Counted from the first letter of the stretch, positions 27,051 through 36,098 are shown. The stretch: 64,000 bases of DNA from an uncultured Eggerthellaceae bacterium (GCA_934617425.1 CAKTUD010000001.1:372001-436000), one strand, 5' to 3'. Notes: generated by a model not told the origin, from the sequence alone. Numbers and translations: made by a program.

Positions 27051-28807
27051 TGTTTGCTTCGCTGCAAAAGAAATACGCCCTTTCCGACAAGGGCATTGCC
27101 GGCGTGAAGCGCGGGGCTCTGTGGACCACCGTCACTAATCTTGTTGTGATGTTCGGCATGGCGGCGCTATTCCTTCTCATGGATGGCTTTATGCAGCATC
27201 TCGTGCAGGGGGCCGATTTGCCTTCCGCCGTGCCGTTTTTGGTGGGACTTGTATTGTTCTTCGTGGTGCTGTTTACTTCCAATTGGCAGCAGTATTACTA
27301 CACGTATTGCGTGTTCTACGAAGAATGCGGCAATCAGCGCATCGCCTTGGCCGAGCGTTTGCGCAAGCTTCCGCTATCGTTTTTCGGGCGTCGCGATATC
27401 GCCGACCTTACCGAGACCATCATGGGCGACGTTCAGACCATGGAGCACGCTTACAGCCATGTGCTCGGCGAGCTTATAGGCGCCATTGCCGCGACTGTTG
27501 TCGTGTGCGTGATATCGCTATTCTTTAGCTGGCAGATGACCCTCGCCGCGTTTTGGAGCGTTCCTGTGGCCTTTGCGTTGCTGTTCCTTACGCGTAAGCC
27601 AATGGAACCCGTTATTCGCCGTACGCGCGAGGCGGGCTTGAAGGTTTCCGAGGGTATTCAGGAAACGCTCGATTGCGTGCGCGAGATTCGCGCCACCAAC
27701 CAAGAAGAAAACTATCTCGCCACGCTGAACAGCAAGATCGACAACTCCGAGGCCGTCATGACCAAGGGCGAGCTTGCCAATGGCCTGATCGTGAACTCCG
27801 CTATGGCGATTTTGCGCTTGGGCGTGGCGACCACGTTGGTCTGCGGCGCTGTTTTGGTTGCTGCTGGGCAGATCGATTTCATGATCATGTTTGCCTATTT
27901 GCTTATGGTGTCGCGCATTTATGCGCCGTTTGATCAGGCTTTGATGCTGGTTGCCGAACTGTTTGCCTCGCGCAATTCCGCACGTCGCATGCAGGCGATT
28001 ATGGACGAGCCCGTTGCGACGGGGGCTTTGGAGTTCGCTCCTGCTAACCATGACATCTCGTTTGAACACGTGGCGTTTTCCTACGGCGCGGGCGACGATG
28101 GGCGTGCGGGCGACAAGGTTCTTGCTGATGTTTCCTTTGTTGCCAAGGAGGGCGAGGTTACCGCGTTAGTTGGACCTTCTGGGTCGGGCAAATCGACTTG
28201 CGCTCGTTTGGCGGCACGTTTTTGGGATGCGAGCAGCGGCTGCGTGAAGGTTGGCGGCGTGGACGTTGCCGGCATCGACCCCGAAACCCTGTTGCGCGAT
28301 TATGCCATCGTCTTCCAAGATGTTTTGCTGTTTGACGACACCGTTATGGGCAACATCCGTTTGGGGCGCCACGATGCAACCGATGAGGAAGTACTTGCGG
28401 CGGCGAAGGCGGCAAACTGCGACGAGTTCGTCTCGCGCATGTCCGAGGGCTACAACACCATGATCGGCGAAAACGGAAGCAAGCTTTCCGGTGGCGAGCG
28501 TCAGCGTATATCCATTGCGCGCGCCTTGCTGAAAAATGCGCCCATCGTGTTGCTCGATGAGGCGACGGCGAGTCTCGATGTCGAAAACGAGACGCAGGTG
28601 CAAGAGGCGCTCAGCCGCCTATTGGTGGGCAAGACGGTGCTGGTCATCGCGCATCGCATGCGTACCGTCGAGAATGCCGATAAGGTTGTCGTGCTGAAAG
28701 ACGGCGTTGTTGCCGAGCAGGGCTCGCCGAGCGAATTGAAGGCTGCTGGCGGCGAGTTTGCCCATATGGTTGAACTTCAGCGTGAGGCAGGTGCTTGGAG
28801 CCTTTAG
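27047..28807 (+). CDS. ABC transporter, fused membrane and ATPase domains (subunit B)
   Basis: The start is either GTG 27047 (four-base overlap) or ATG 27050 (one-base overlap) behind AAGGAGG, so it is translationally coupled to subunit A. The 586-residue product repeats the layout: membrane domain to about residue 320, then an ATPase with GPSGSGKST, LSGGERQRISIARAL, VLLDEATASLD and IAHRMRTV. All catalytic motifs are canonical. Together with subunit A it forms a heterodimeric exporter-fold transporter. Two stem-loops follow the stop codon. Confidence 0.88.
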   Translation: MMFASLQKKYALSDKGIAGVKRGALWTTVTNLVVMFGMAALFLLMDGFMQHLVQGADLPSAVPFLVGLVLFFVVLFTSNWQQYYYTYCVFYEECGNQRIALAERLRKLPLSFFGRRDIADLTETIMGDVQTMEHAYSHVLGELIGAIAATVVVCVISLFFSWQMTLAAFWSVPVAFALLFLTRKPMEPVIRRTREAGLKVSEGIQETLDCVREIRATNQEENYLATLNSKIDNSEAVMTKGELANGLIVNSAMAILRLGVATTLVCGAVLVAAGQIDFMIMFAYLLMVSRIYAPFDQALMLVAELFASRNSARRMQAIMDEPVATGALEFAPANHDISFEHVAFSYGAGDDGRAGDKVLADVSFVAKEGEVTALVGPSGSGKSTCARLAARFWDASSGCVKVGGVDVAGIDPETLLRDYAIVFQDVLLFDDTVMGNIRLGRHDATDEEVLAAAKAANCDEFVSRMSEGYNTMIGENGSKLSGGERQRISIARALLKNAPIVLLDEATASLDVENETQVQEALSRLLVGKTVLVIAHRMRTVENADKVVVLKDGVVAEQGSPSELKAAGGEFAHMVELQREAGAWSL

Positions 28808-28816
28808 GCGTTGCTG

Positions 28817-28896
28817 GGCGGGGGCGCGCTCGTGCCCCCGCCTGCGCCTGCGACTACGGTTCTACGGTTGCATCCGCAGTTGCGCTTGCGGATGCA
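28817..28896. terminator. Two consecutive stem-loops after the ABC operon
   Basis: GGCGGGGGC (28817-28825) pairs with GCCCCCGCC (28834-28842), and TGCATCCGCA (28869-28878) pairs with TGCGGATGCA (28887-28896). Neither has a long T-run. They probably end or stabilise the converging ABC and ogt transcripts. Confidence 0.5.
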
Positions 28897-28911
28897 TTTG
28901 CGATGCAAAGC

Positions 28912-29472
28912 TCACTTGCGGCGTGGTGATTTTGGCTGCTGCAGTTTCGAAGTGTCTATTCCTTCGAGCTGCAGCAGTTTTATTTTGGTGGGGACGCCGC
29001 CGCCAAAACCTGTGAGGTTGTTGCTTGCGCCCATCACGCGATGACAGGGGACGATAACCACGATGCCGTTGCGGCCGGTGGCGTTGCCGACGGCACGGGG
29101 TGAAGTAGGGTATCCGCGTTTTGCCAGTCTATTGGCTATAGTGCCGTATGTGATGGTCTCGCCATAGGGGATTTTGGCGATTTCGTTCCAAACGCGCAGT
29201 TGGAATGGCGATCCTTGCGGGGCGAGGGAGAGCTCGGCGGGATCGGGGTTTTCTCCCGCAAAGTAGCGGCTAAGCCACAGATGGGTTTGCCGAAAGATCG
29301 GCAGATCGTCTTTTCGTGTGAGGGCATCGATGCTATAGGGATGTTTTTCGTTTTCAAAGCGGCATTGCGTCAGGTGTTCTCCGTCGCTTATCAAGGTGAG
29401 GGTGCCTATCAGATTGGTTTCGTAGAGGGAGAAATACTGCGACGGATCATTTGCGGTGCGGTTGCTGGTCAT
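28912..29472 (-). CDS. ogt: Methylated-DNA--protein-cysteine S-methyltransferase
   Basis: The start is placed at 29472, where the product begins just before the N-terminal domain; the frame extends upstream to 29631 but that part is low complexity. The 186-residue protein has the active-site motif IVPCHRVMG with its acceptor Cys, the helix-turn-helix YGTIANRLAKRG used to flip out alkyl-guanine, and the Arg finger in RAVGNATGRN. It removes alkyl groups from O6-alkylguanine in DNA in a single-turnover reaction. No SOS or Ada partner is adjacent. Confidence 0.92.
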   Translation of the reverse strand: MTSNRTANDPSQYFSLYETNLIGTLTLISDGEHLTQCRFENEKHPYSIDALTRKDDLPIFRQTHLWLSRYFAGENPDPAELSLAPQGSPFQLRVWNEIAKIPYGETITYGTIANRLAKRGYPTSPRAVGNATGRNGIVVIVPCHRVMGASNNLTGFGGGVPTKIKLLQLEGIDTSKLQQPKSPRRK

Positions 29473-29607
29473 GATGGCTCGCTTTAACGAGGATGTTGTT
29501 TGGTCGATTATACGGGATGTTGTTGCGGTCATCGGCGTGGTCGTGCAATTGTGGAGGTGGGATGGGGTTGTTTCTGCGCTGTTGCAGTGATCGATCGACC
29601 GCGATAA

Positions 29608-29613
29608 TATAAT
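29608..29613 (+). promoter_or_regulatory. Candidate -10 element of the tRNA-fMet gene
   Basis: TATAAT lies 44 bases before the mature tRNA. A TTGCAG -35 match is present but at a long spacing (20 bases), so the assignment rests mainly on the -10. Confidence 0.4.
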
Positions 29614-29656
29614 CGTTGCTGCTTGAGACATTAGCTGTTCGGCAGCGTATGCATAT

Positions 29657-29733
<77 letters not shown>

Positions 29734-29742
29734 AATTTAATA

Positions 29743-29772
29743 GGTCATCGGCGTAAGCTGGTGGCCTTTTTT
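29743..29772 (+). terminator. Terminator of the tRNA-fMet gene
   Basis: GGTCATCGGC and GCTGGTGGCC form a 10-bp stem (with G-T pairs) closed by a GTAA tetraloop and followed by six T residues. Confidence 0.85.
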
Positions 29773-29773
29773 G

Positions 29774-30466
29774 ATTTAGGGGGGGCAGGTGGTCTCGAGG
29801 TGCTTTCAACTTGCAATCGAGGCGCCCCACCTCTGCACTGCTTCGTTTCTCGCGTTGAGCGCGATTCTTATCTGTCGCTTCATGCTGCCCTCTCAAAAGC
29901 GGCGGCGGATTTAACCGGATGGGATCGACTTCTGAGCTGGAATGGGGGGATGCGAAACCGGACATGCTTTTCTGCCCATAACGCCATGCCAGCTATGTTG
30001 TCGAGTTGGACAAAAAGGCGGGGTTTTGACACAAAGCGGGTCAAGGTGTTTGGCCCAAAGGCCTTTTGTCGCGCGGTCGTTTCAGAAATTGCCTGGTTGG
30101 GAAGCTGCCGTGAATCGGGAGGCTCGAAAACAAGATGGGTTTTGCGACAAAAGGCGGCTTTTCTGTCCAGCTCGTATGTTTCACGATGAGTTTTGCTGCG
30201 CGGGGCTCGAAGTTTTCCAAAACGCATTAGCGTTCTTGCAGGAGATATTTTCGCGACGGCCTTGCGCTGCACTGCAAATCATTATGAAAACTCAGGACAT
30301 CGATTCCAAATACTAGGTACTCAAACCCTTGCATAAGACGTTGTTCATGATGTGCCAAAATTGTTCGATAACGTAGTAAACAGGGCGCGTCGCGCCTTAA
30401 ATTGACGAGCTGGAGACGGAATCCATACGTCGCGCCGAGGCGGCTGGCTACAGGCTTCGCAACAAG
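29774..30466. other. Long region without a convincing gene
   Basis: About 690 bases lie between the tRNA-fMet terminator and a small open frame. Two similar stretches are visible: GACAAAAAGGCGGGGTTTTG near 30008 and GACAAAAGGCGGCTTTT near 30148, which may be copies of a degenerate intergenic repeat. Open frames on both strands lack ribosome sites and recognisable content. The composition suggests decayed sequence at the edge of an accessory region. Confidence 0.4.
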
Positions 30467-30673
30467 TTGAAATGCGGCGCGCCCGGCGGCGATACCGACG
30501 AGGTGCTCGATTTGCGGGAAGATCGCATGCTGCTGCTTCTGTGGGATCGCGCAGCAAAGACGGATTATCTTGATCGGGCCTATCGACTAAACGTTGAATG
30601 CTTTCGCAAGTGCAAGAATCCGTTAGGTGGCAGCGGGAATCCGTTGCTTATGAAAGCGGTTCTTGACAGATAA
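30467..30673 (+). CDS. Small hypothetical protein or gene remnant
   Basis: A TTG-started frame of 68 codons encodes a charged peptide with DTDEVLDLREDRMLLLLWDR. The frame stays open about 17 codons further upstream. No ribosome site is clear, and its last 26 bases overlap the convergent sirtuin gene. The protein is not recognised. It may be the 3' end of a lost gene rather than a functional small gene. Confidence 0.25.
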   Translation: MKCGAPGGDTDEVLDLREDRMLLLLWDRAAKTDYLDRAYRLNVECFRKCKNPLGGSGNPLLMKAVLDR

Positions 30674-31523
30674 GGCTCAGCATCTGGTCGATATCGGCAT
30701 TTATCAGGATGCTTTGATCCTCGAGATCGTCGGGGCAAACGGCTTCGCCGAAATTGATGCACGCGTATCGAGCGCGCGGATTTTGCAGCGTGTGGCGCCA
30801 GAACGGGTACTTGATGATGACAGGCGTATTGCCGCCAACCCCCAGTTCAAGATAAAGGGTTTTGTCGTGTTTTGCCGCTTCCAAATACTGGTTGTAGCGT
30901 TTGGCGGCGGCAAGCCAGCCTTCGTCTTCGACGAACGTGTCATCTGCGCGCAGGTTCATGCTCATGGGTTTGCCGCAAACGGGGCAAAGAGGGACAAGGC
31001 GGCTGGGTATGCGCATGTCTTGTTGCTGCTCGACCATTTGCTTTACAAACTTGTAGTTGTCGTAGGTCTTCTCGTGGCAGGGGACGCTGCATTGCCATAG
31101 GCCGTAGTCGCCCTGGGTGTAGAACAAGCGGTCTTTGGGAAACCCCGCGAGCTGGAACTGATGGTCGACGTTGGTTGTTATGACAAAGAAGTCCTTGCCG
31201 TCGAGCAGGTGCAGCAATTTGGTGTAGGTATCTTTCGGTGCTGGTTCGTAGCGATTGTGCCAGATGTAGCGGCTCCAAAAAGCCCACTGCTCTTCAGGCG
31301 TAGCAAATGGGTAAAAACCGGCTGAATACATGTCGTGAAAATGATACTTTTCGATGAAGTCGGGGAAAAGTCGTTGGAAACGTTCGCCGTTGTAAATGAA
31401 TCCTGCCGAGGTAGAAAGACCCGAACCAGCGCCTACTACAACGCGATCAGCCTCGTCTATTGCTTGGCGAAGCTCGACGATTTTTTGCTTGAGGCTTGCG
31501 GAGTTTTCGATGGGTTCGCGCAT
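30648..31523 (-). CDS. Sir2-family protein, M-class sirtuin (SirTM-like)
   Basis: The 291-residue protein has the sirtuin Rossmann features VVGAGSGLSTSAGF and VITTNVDHQF. A zinc-binding pair spans VPLCPVCGKPM with further cysteines in the QCSVPCHEKTYD segment, and the NAD site continues with LYLELGVGGNTP and CINFGEA. The long Tyr/Phe-rich insert after the first glycine loop (GERFQRLFPDFIEKYHF) is typical of class M sirtuins. These act as protein ADP-ribosyltransferases on lipoylated GcvH-like carriers in oxidative-stress operons. The usual partners (macrodomain hydrolase, GcvH-L, lipoate ligase) are absent here, so the target is unclear. Confidence 0.82.
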   Translation of the reverse strand: MREPIENSASLKQKIVELRQAIDEADRVVVGAGSGLSTSAGFIYNGERFQRLFPDFIEKYHFHDMYSAGFYPFATPEEQWAFWSRYIWHNRYEPAPKDTYTKLLHLLDGKDFFVITTNVDHQFQLAGFPKDRLFYTQGDYGLWQCSVPCHEKTYDNYKFVKQMVEQQQDMRIPSRLVPLCPVCGKPMSMNLRADDTFVEDEGWLAAAKRYNQYLEAAKHDKTLYLELGVGGNTPVIIKYPFWRHTLQNPRARYACINFGEAVCPDDLEDQSILINADIDQMLSLICQEPLS

Positions 31524-31932
31524 AGCATTCTCCTAACTTTTATTGACAACACGCTAGCAAGAAGCGTGCGCAATGAAAAGCAGGCACCTTTTGGTAAGCA
31601 TGGGGGTGCGACGTGCTGCGCCGCGCGGAAATGGCGTCTTTAAGCCCAGTAGACATTCTTCTTTATAGAAGAAACGACCATCTTGCGTGCCCAAGTCGGT
31701 TCGACGACTTCGACTTTATCGATAAATCTTGCTGCTCAGTTGGCAAGGCCAACTGGGTGGGCGATGAATTCAAAAGTGTACCAATAGCCGTCGGCGCGAC
31801 AGTTTTTCCCTGCCAGCTTTGCTTGCTCGCGATCTTGATCGCAATCGCGGCGGCTTTTGCTTGCTTTGAATCCTTCGAACGAATGGAACTTTTCGCAAAC
31901 GAGGGAGACGCCGGCGTTTCTTGCTCGTAAAA
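31524..31932. other. Region without a convincing gene, probably decayed
   Basis: These 409 bases separate the sirtuin start from the WYL remnant. Minus-strand frames may hold degraded remains of the C-terminal part of the WYL gene, because the WYL reading frame stops at 31933 before its usual C-terminal extension. No ribosome sites or intact gene are visible. Confidence 0.35.
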
Positions 31933-32658
31933 CTACCCGCTGCGGCCCCGTTTGTGCCCAACACCCGAAACCGACTCTTCAAAGAAGAGCCGCACGGTTT
32001 CTTCACTGGGATTATTCCCCTCTCCGTATTTGGGCGGTCTCCTTTTTGGGAATTGCGCTTCGAAATCAAAATCTTCATCGGATATTTGAACATCGCGTAG
32101 GCGATCGATGCGGCATACGCGAAAGTCGCTATTCATGGGTCGCATATCGAAGTTGTCCCTGTATTTAGCTTCGCCATGGCCGTGTGCATTTACTAGCACA
32201 TAGAAGTGCCCATTGTCGTAGTGCAGAGCGAATGGCCACTGGTGCTCTAGGTAGTCATTTCCGGATCTGCCGCGTCCCGTTCTACCTAGCCCTCCGACGA
32301 TTGAGACATTGCGGACTCCTGGAGCGCCGGCAAATCCCCCAATAGGCCGTTCGGTATGCCATCGTTCGACTTTCGCATCGATTGGCAGTGAATTGTTCAT
32401 TGCATAAGCTATCGTATGTAGGGTATCGAAGACCCCGGGCATTTTCATCTCGGAACGGTTACTTGCAGGAGGTATGCTCTCCCGATATGGGGGAGCTGCT
32501 AGCGCCTTCAATCTCTTTTCGAGGTTGCGACCGATTCCGCCGCCGTTTATCGCAGATGTTTCGTATGTCAATTGTAAAAGAAGAGCGATTTCGTTGGTGT
32601 CGAACGGTCTCTCCGAAACGAAATATCGCCATGCGCCCCGTTCGCGACGTCTGCTGAT
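31933..32658 (-). pseudogene. 5'-truncated WYL-domain regulator
   Basis: Read leftward, the frame encodes a WYL linker (YFVSERPFDTNEIALLLQ), then ALHYDNGHFYVLVNAHGHG and DFRVCRIDRLRDVQISDEDF, the ligand-binding WYL core. The N-terminal helix-turn-helix expected in a protein of about 340 residues is missing. The homologous part ends near 32658, exactly where the RtcB homology begins on the other strand. The C-terminal extension also stops early. The open frame continues antisense through rtcB, but that part has no WYL content. The remnant is best read as the product of a deletion that removed the shared upstream region of two divergent genes. Confidence 0.6.
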
Positions 32659-32676
32659 TTTGATTCTTATCGTTGC

Positions 32677-33780
32677 TTGCCGGATGCGCATGTTGGCAAA
32701 GGCTGTGTGATCGGGTTTACGGCGAATGTGACCGATGCGGTTATTCCCAATGTCGTTGGCGTTGACGTTGGGTGCGGCGTTTTTGCTGTAAAAATCGAGG
32801 AGGAAGCTAGCATTGAACTGCTTTGCAGGCTTGATGAAGCCGCTCATAAGTGCATACCGGTAGGTCAGGATGTTCACGGCTCTGTTCAAATCTCCAAAAA
32901 AGAACTTGCCAGCTACGAATGCGCGCAAGGATTCCGGAATAAGACGCATCTTGCTGCTTCGCTCGGCACTTTGAGTGGCGGCAATCATTTCATCGAGCTC
33001 GATCAGGTGAACGATGGCGAACTGTGGCTTGTTGTTCATACGGGATCGAGGGGTATAGGATCGCAGCTTGCGTCTTTTTGGCAGCGTGTGGCAGTAAAGC
33101 AGCGTCAAGGCGCAACGCGAAATCAGCGGCAAGAGTTGATATCTCGCCTAAAGAAAGCTGGGCTGGCAAATCGGATAGAAAGCGAGATGAAAAGGCTCGG
33201 TGAATCGCAATTGCTGGAAATAAATGAGGATTGCTGCTGGCTCGACGGTCGTGAAAAAGACGGCTACCTTCACGATATGGCTCTTGCGCAGGATTTTGCC
33301 CATAGGAACAGAATTCGAATCGTCGAGTTGCTTGCCGAGGCTTCAGGTGTGCGCCTTTCTAACCAGTTTGTGGAATCGGTCCACAACTATATCGATCTCG
33401 ACGCAGGAGTCATTCGGAAAGGTGCGATATCTGCACGTAGGCGTGAACGAGTGATAATTCCCCTTAACATGGCGCAGGGTTGCGTGTTGGGTGTTGGCCT
33501 CGGAAACGATGATTGGAATCGATCGGCTCCGCATGGTGCTGGGCGGGTTATGAGCCGCCGCGAAGCGTTCCGCGAATTAACGATGGATAGCTACCGCGAT
33601 AGCATGCGGGGCGTTTATTCCACTACGGTTTGCGAGGAGACGCTCGATGAGGCGCCGATGGTCTATAAAGACGCGGGTTTCATTCTTGGATCGCTTGCCA
33701 AAACGGTTGAGGTCGAATGTGTGATGAGGCCGCTTTGGAATTTCAAAGCGACAAAGCAATTTGGTAATTGTAGAAAATAG
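32677..33780 (+). CDS. rtcB: RtcB-family RNA ligase, N-terminally truncated
   Basis: The recognisable protein begins LPDAHVGKGCVIGF. Metal and guanylylation motifs follow: GVDVGCGV (Asp and Cys metal ligands), GTLSGGNHFIEL, VHTGSRGIG, SVHNYIDLD and SAPHGAGRVMSR with the active His. Intact family members carry roughly 40-60 residues before the PDxHxGKG block. Here the frame opens only at 32578 and that part is not RtcB-like, so a TTG at 32677 is at best an internal start. RtcB joins 2',3'-cyclic phosphate and 5'-OH RNA ends in tRNA or rRNA repair. A complete WYL regulator follows 101 bases downstream. Function of the truncated enzyme is doubtful. Confidence 0.75.
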   Translation: MPDAHVGKGCVIGFTANVTDAVIPNVVGVDVGCGVFAVKIEEEASIELLCRLDEAAHKCIPVGQDVHGSVQISKKELASYECAQGFRNKTHLAASLGTLSGGNHFIELDQVNDGELWLVVHTGSRGIGSQLASFWQRVAVKQRQGATRNQRQELISRLKKAGLANRIESEMKRLGESQLLEINEDCCWLDGREKDGYLHDMALAQDFAHRNRIRIVELLAEASGVRLSNQFVESVHNYIDLDAGVIRKGAISARRRERVIIPLNMAQGCVLGVGLGNDDWNRSAPHGAGRVMSRREAFRELTMDSYRDSMRGVYSTTVCEETLDEAPMVYKDAGFILGSLAKTVEVECVMRPLWNFKATKQFGNCRK

Positions 33781-33881
33781 GAAAATATAAGATTGTAGGT
33801 ATTCTCAAAACGAAAAATATCTCATGAAGCTAATCTTGTTGGAGAGGAGTTGTCTATCGATTTTGCTTCAAGGAGATTAAA

Positions 33882-34922
33882 ATGCCCCCAATCGCGCAAA
33901 AACGGAGGATCCTTGATCTTTTGGCGCTTTTCAAAGACGAAACTGACGAGAACCATAGCTTGGGTTGGCGCGAGTTAAGTGAAAAACTTGAGGAGCGGGG
34001 TATTAAGATCGAGCATAAAACGCTCGTGGATGATATCGACATCCTTGCGGAATTCGGGCATGATCATGGGTTCGAAATAGAAAAAGTGACCAAGCGCCCT
34101 ATTTCTTATGCGATGACGAAACGAAATTTCGACAAAGACGTGCTTGCGCTTCTGGCTTATCTTGTGCAGTCGTCGTGGTGCATATCAAAAAAAGATTCTG
34201 ACAGGATTATGAATTTGATAGGCGCCCAAGGCAGCAAATACCAGCGTGAATACTTGAAGACAAACGTTCATGTGAGCGCCAGAAAAGGCTCTCGCAAGGC
34301 ATCTGAACTCACTGCGTTTTCCGAAATCAGGGAGGCGATAAACCGAAAGAAATGCGTGCAATTTCTTTATCTCCAGTACAGATACGTAGATAGCGAACGT
34401 GGCTCCGGGGTTACTCAAACTCCAAAATACGACGGTGTTCCACGCGTTGTGACTCCGGTGCAAGTGGTTAGCGATGGCGATTTGAATTATCTAGTTGCTT
34501 GGGATAGCCTTTTCGAAGGCTTCAAGCATTATCGACTCGACCGAATGGCCGATGTTCGCATTTCCGATATTGCGGCCGCAAAGAATGAACAGATCAACGG
34601 ATTCGATTTCGAAAGTTACTTTTGCGGGGTATTCGGGATGTATAAGGACAAGGAGAGTGTTGAAGCGAAATTTCGCGTCGACGAATCCGTCCTCGATCAG
34701 GTTGTTGATAAATTCGGAGCTGATGGCATACGTTTAGGGCGAACGGAGCAGGGGAAATCGGCAGGCAGAAAACGCTACGTTTATGCGAACGTTGTAGATG
34801 AGAAGACCTTTTATGCGTGGCTTGCGAATTTCTCTCCTGACGAGATCTTTCTCGAGGGTCCTGAAGATCTCAAACAGGGGATGGCGGCGCATTTCGCCGA
34901 GTTGAGTGAGGCGTATAACTAA
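33882..34922 (+). CDS. WYL-domain transcriptional regulator
   Basis: The ATG at 33882 follows AAGGAG. The 346-residue protein has an N-terminal winged helix (about 5-65: RRILDLLALFKDETDE and SEKLEERGIKIEHKTLVDDI). A WYL core follows (about 145-225: RKKCVQFLYLQYRY, LNYLVAWDSL and KHYRLDRMADVRIS), then a C-terminal WCX extension to the end. WYL proteins sense nucleic acid or nucleotide ligands and often control DNA-damage, phage-defence or CRISPR genes. Here it directly follows rtcB, and a second, broken WYL gene lies on the other side of rtcB, suggesting an RNA-repair module under WYL control. Confidence 0.88.
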   Translation: MPPIAQKRRILDLLALFKDETDENHSLGWRELSEKLEERGIKIEHKTLVDDIDILAEFGHDHGFEIEKVTKRPISYAMTKRNFDKDVLALLAYLVQSSWCISKKDSDRIMNLIGAQGSKYQREYLKTNVHVSARKGSRKASELTAFSEIREAINRKKCVQFLYLQYRYVDSERGSGVTQTPKYDGVPRVVTPVQVVSDGDLNYLVAWDSLFEGFKHYRLDRMADVRISDIAAAKNEQINGFDFESYFCGVFGMYKDKESVEAKFRVDESVLDQVVDKFGADGIRLGRTEQGKSAGRKRYVYANVVDEKTFYAWLANFSPDEIFLEGPEDLKQGMAAHFAELSEAYN

Positions 34923-35086
34923 GAGCTGTTAACGTGACCAACGTCTTGATGTATTGCTCTCGCATTTGCGACGGTGATGAAGTGTCTTCGCCATATTATG
35001 ATGACGTAAGCATATCGCAGAACCGCGGGCAATCCATTGAAGCCGCAGATGACATGCCGTTCCGTTTCCACTATCGTCAAAACGCG

Positions 35087-35122
35087 AGACGCCCCCGTTA
35101 TCAACTTGATAACGGGGGCGTC
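35087..35122. terminator. Strong stem-loop between the WYL gene and the AbiE remnant
   Basis: AGACGCCCCCGTTATCAA and its exact complement are separated by a single base, giving a stem of about 17 bp. T residues follow on both strands, so it can end transcripts from either side. Confidence 0.8.
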
Positions 35123-35487
35123 TATTCACTATTCGCAGCGCCTACCGCAGGAGGCACGCTCATGACGTGCGATACTGTGCAGGCGACGACGCCCAGAAGG
35201 GCCCATCCGAAGCTGCGTAGAGGGTTTCCGGACCTCGAGAGGTCTCGCCACGCCGCGATCCCGGCAGCCGTTGCGTCCATGTCCATGGTGGTCCTCTGGG
35301 CGATGCCGGTCATCGAGGAGATGAGGAGGCCGCCCTTCAGAACGAACGTCTCGGCGTAGCCGCTCTTTCCGAGCCGCACTAAAAGATGCTCGAACAGGTA
35401 CATTTGCAGGAGCTCCTGGGGCTTCAGGTTGCTTTTCTTGGCCAGGGCCTTAATTTTGCCCTTGAGGCTCGCATCGCTTTTCATCAT
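35122..35487 (-). pseudogene. 3'-truncated AbiEii-type toxin (nucleotidyltransferase)
   Basis: The first 70 or so residues match the AbiEii N-terminus: KPQELLQMYLFEHLLVRLGK, FVLKGGLLISS (the GG-S nucleotide loop) and RTTMDMDA (metal-binding Asp pair). After this the homology ends and a short unrelated tail runs to the stop, giving 121 residues instead of about 280-300. The start codon overlaps the antitoxin stop by four bases, the usual AbiE arrangement. Such toxins transfer nucleotides to RNA targets. This copy has lost the C-terminal two-thirds and is probably inactive. Confidence 0.8.
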
Positions 35488-36098
35488 GCAAGCACCTCCA
35501 AATACATCCTGAACTCTTTCTCGACGCCGAGCGCGCTGCACATCCGCGCGAGCTTGGGCAGGTCGGCGCCTTTCCTTTTGAAATAACCCGCGACCGCGTC
35601 GCGGACGAGCTGGGGGTCCGCCCCTTCGGAAACCCTCTGGGAAATGAGATCGGCTATGGCCCGCTCGGCGCAATAGGCTTTCACGGTGCCCCCTCCCGGG
35701 GACTTCGCCTTGACGATGCCGAGCTCGTAGAGCTCGGGAGAGAGACGGTGGATCCTCGCATCGGGATACTCTCGGGCAAGGCCGCGCGGGTTGTAGCCGT
35801 GTGGGACGGTGACATCGATTGCGGCGGGGACCCTGTCGGAAAGGCCGGCGAGGTACAGCGCGCTTCCGTGCGACAGCACGCACCTGCTCCACCTGTAGGA
35901 TATCGCGGCGAACTCGTCGTCGAAGACCTCGGGCAGACAGTACACGCCCCGGGTAAGCTTGTCTATGGCGCCCGATTCAAGGGCGTAGGAGATCGAGCCC
36001 GGCAGAAAGCCCGCTTTCGCGATTTGCGCCGCGCTCGCGATGCCGCCCGAGTCTTCTGCGAATTCGGCTATCTCCTCGCTTCTGCCCATAACCCTCAT
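35484..36098 (-). CDS. abiEi: AbiEi-type antitoxin
   Basis: The 204-residue protein has an N-terminal winged helix (IASAAQIAKAGFLPGSISYAL and LTRGVYCLP) and the AbiEi antitoxin domain with CVLSHGSALYLAGLSDRVP, VTVPHGYNPRG and CAERAIADLI. AbiEi binds its own promoter and blocks the cognate nucleotidyltransferase toxin in a type IV system. The length is normal and no frameshift is visible. An internal ATG at 36089 is an alternative start. It is now paired with a truncated toxin. Confidence 0.85.
   Translation of the reverse strand: MRVMGRSEEIAEFAEDSGGIASAAQIAKAGFLPGSISYALESGAIDKLTRGVYCLPEVFDDEFAAISYRWSRCVLSHGSALYLAGLSDRVPAAIDVTVPHGYNPRGLAREYPDARIHRLSPELYELGIVKAKSPGGGTVKAYCAERAIADLISQRVSEGADPQLVRDAVAGYFKRKGADLPKLARMCSALGVEKEFRMYLEVLA

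Noticed and set aside
30467..30673. A macrodomain or GcvH-like partner of the sirtuin.
   Set aside because: The small frame lacks the glycine-rich loop of macrodomains and the lipoyl-lysine motif of GcvH.
31933..33132. One intact 399-residue minus-strand gene.
   Set aside because: Only the part left of about 32658 is WYL-like; the rest is antisense to a clear RtcB reading frame.
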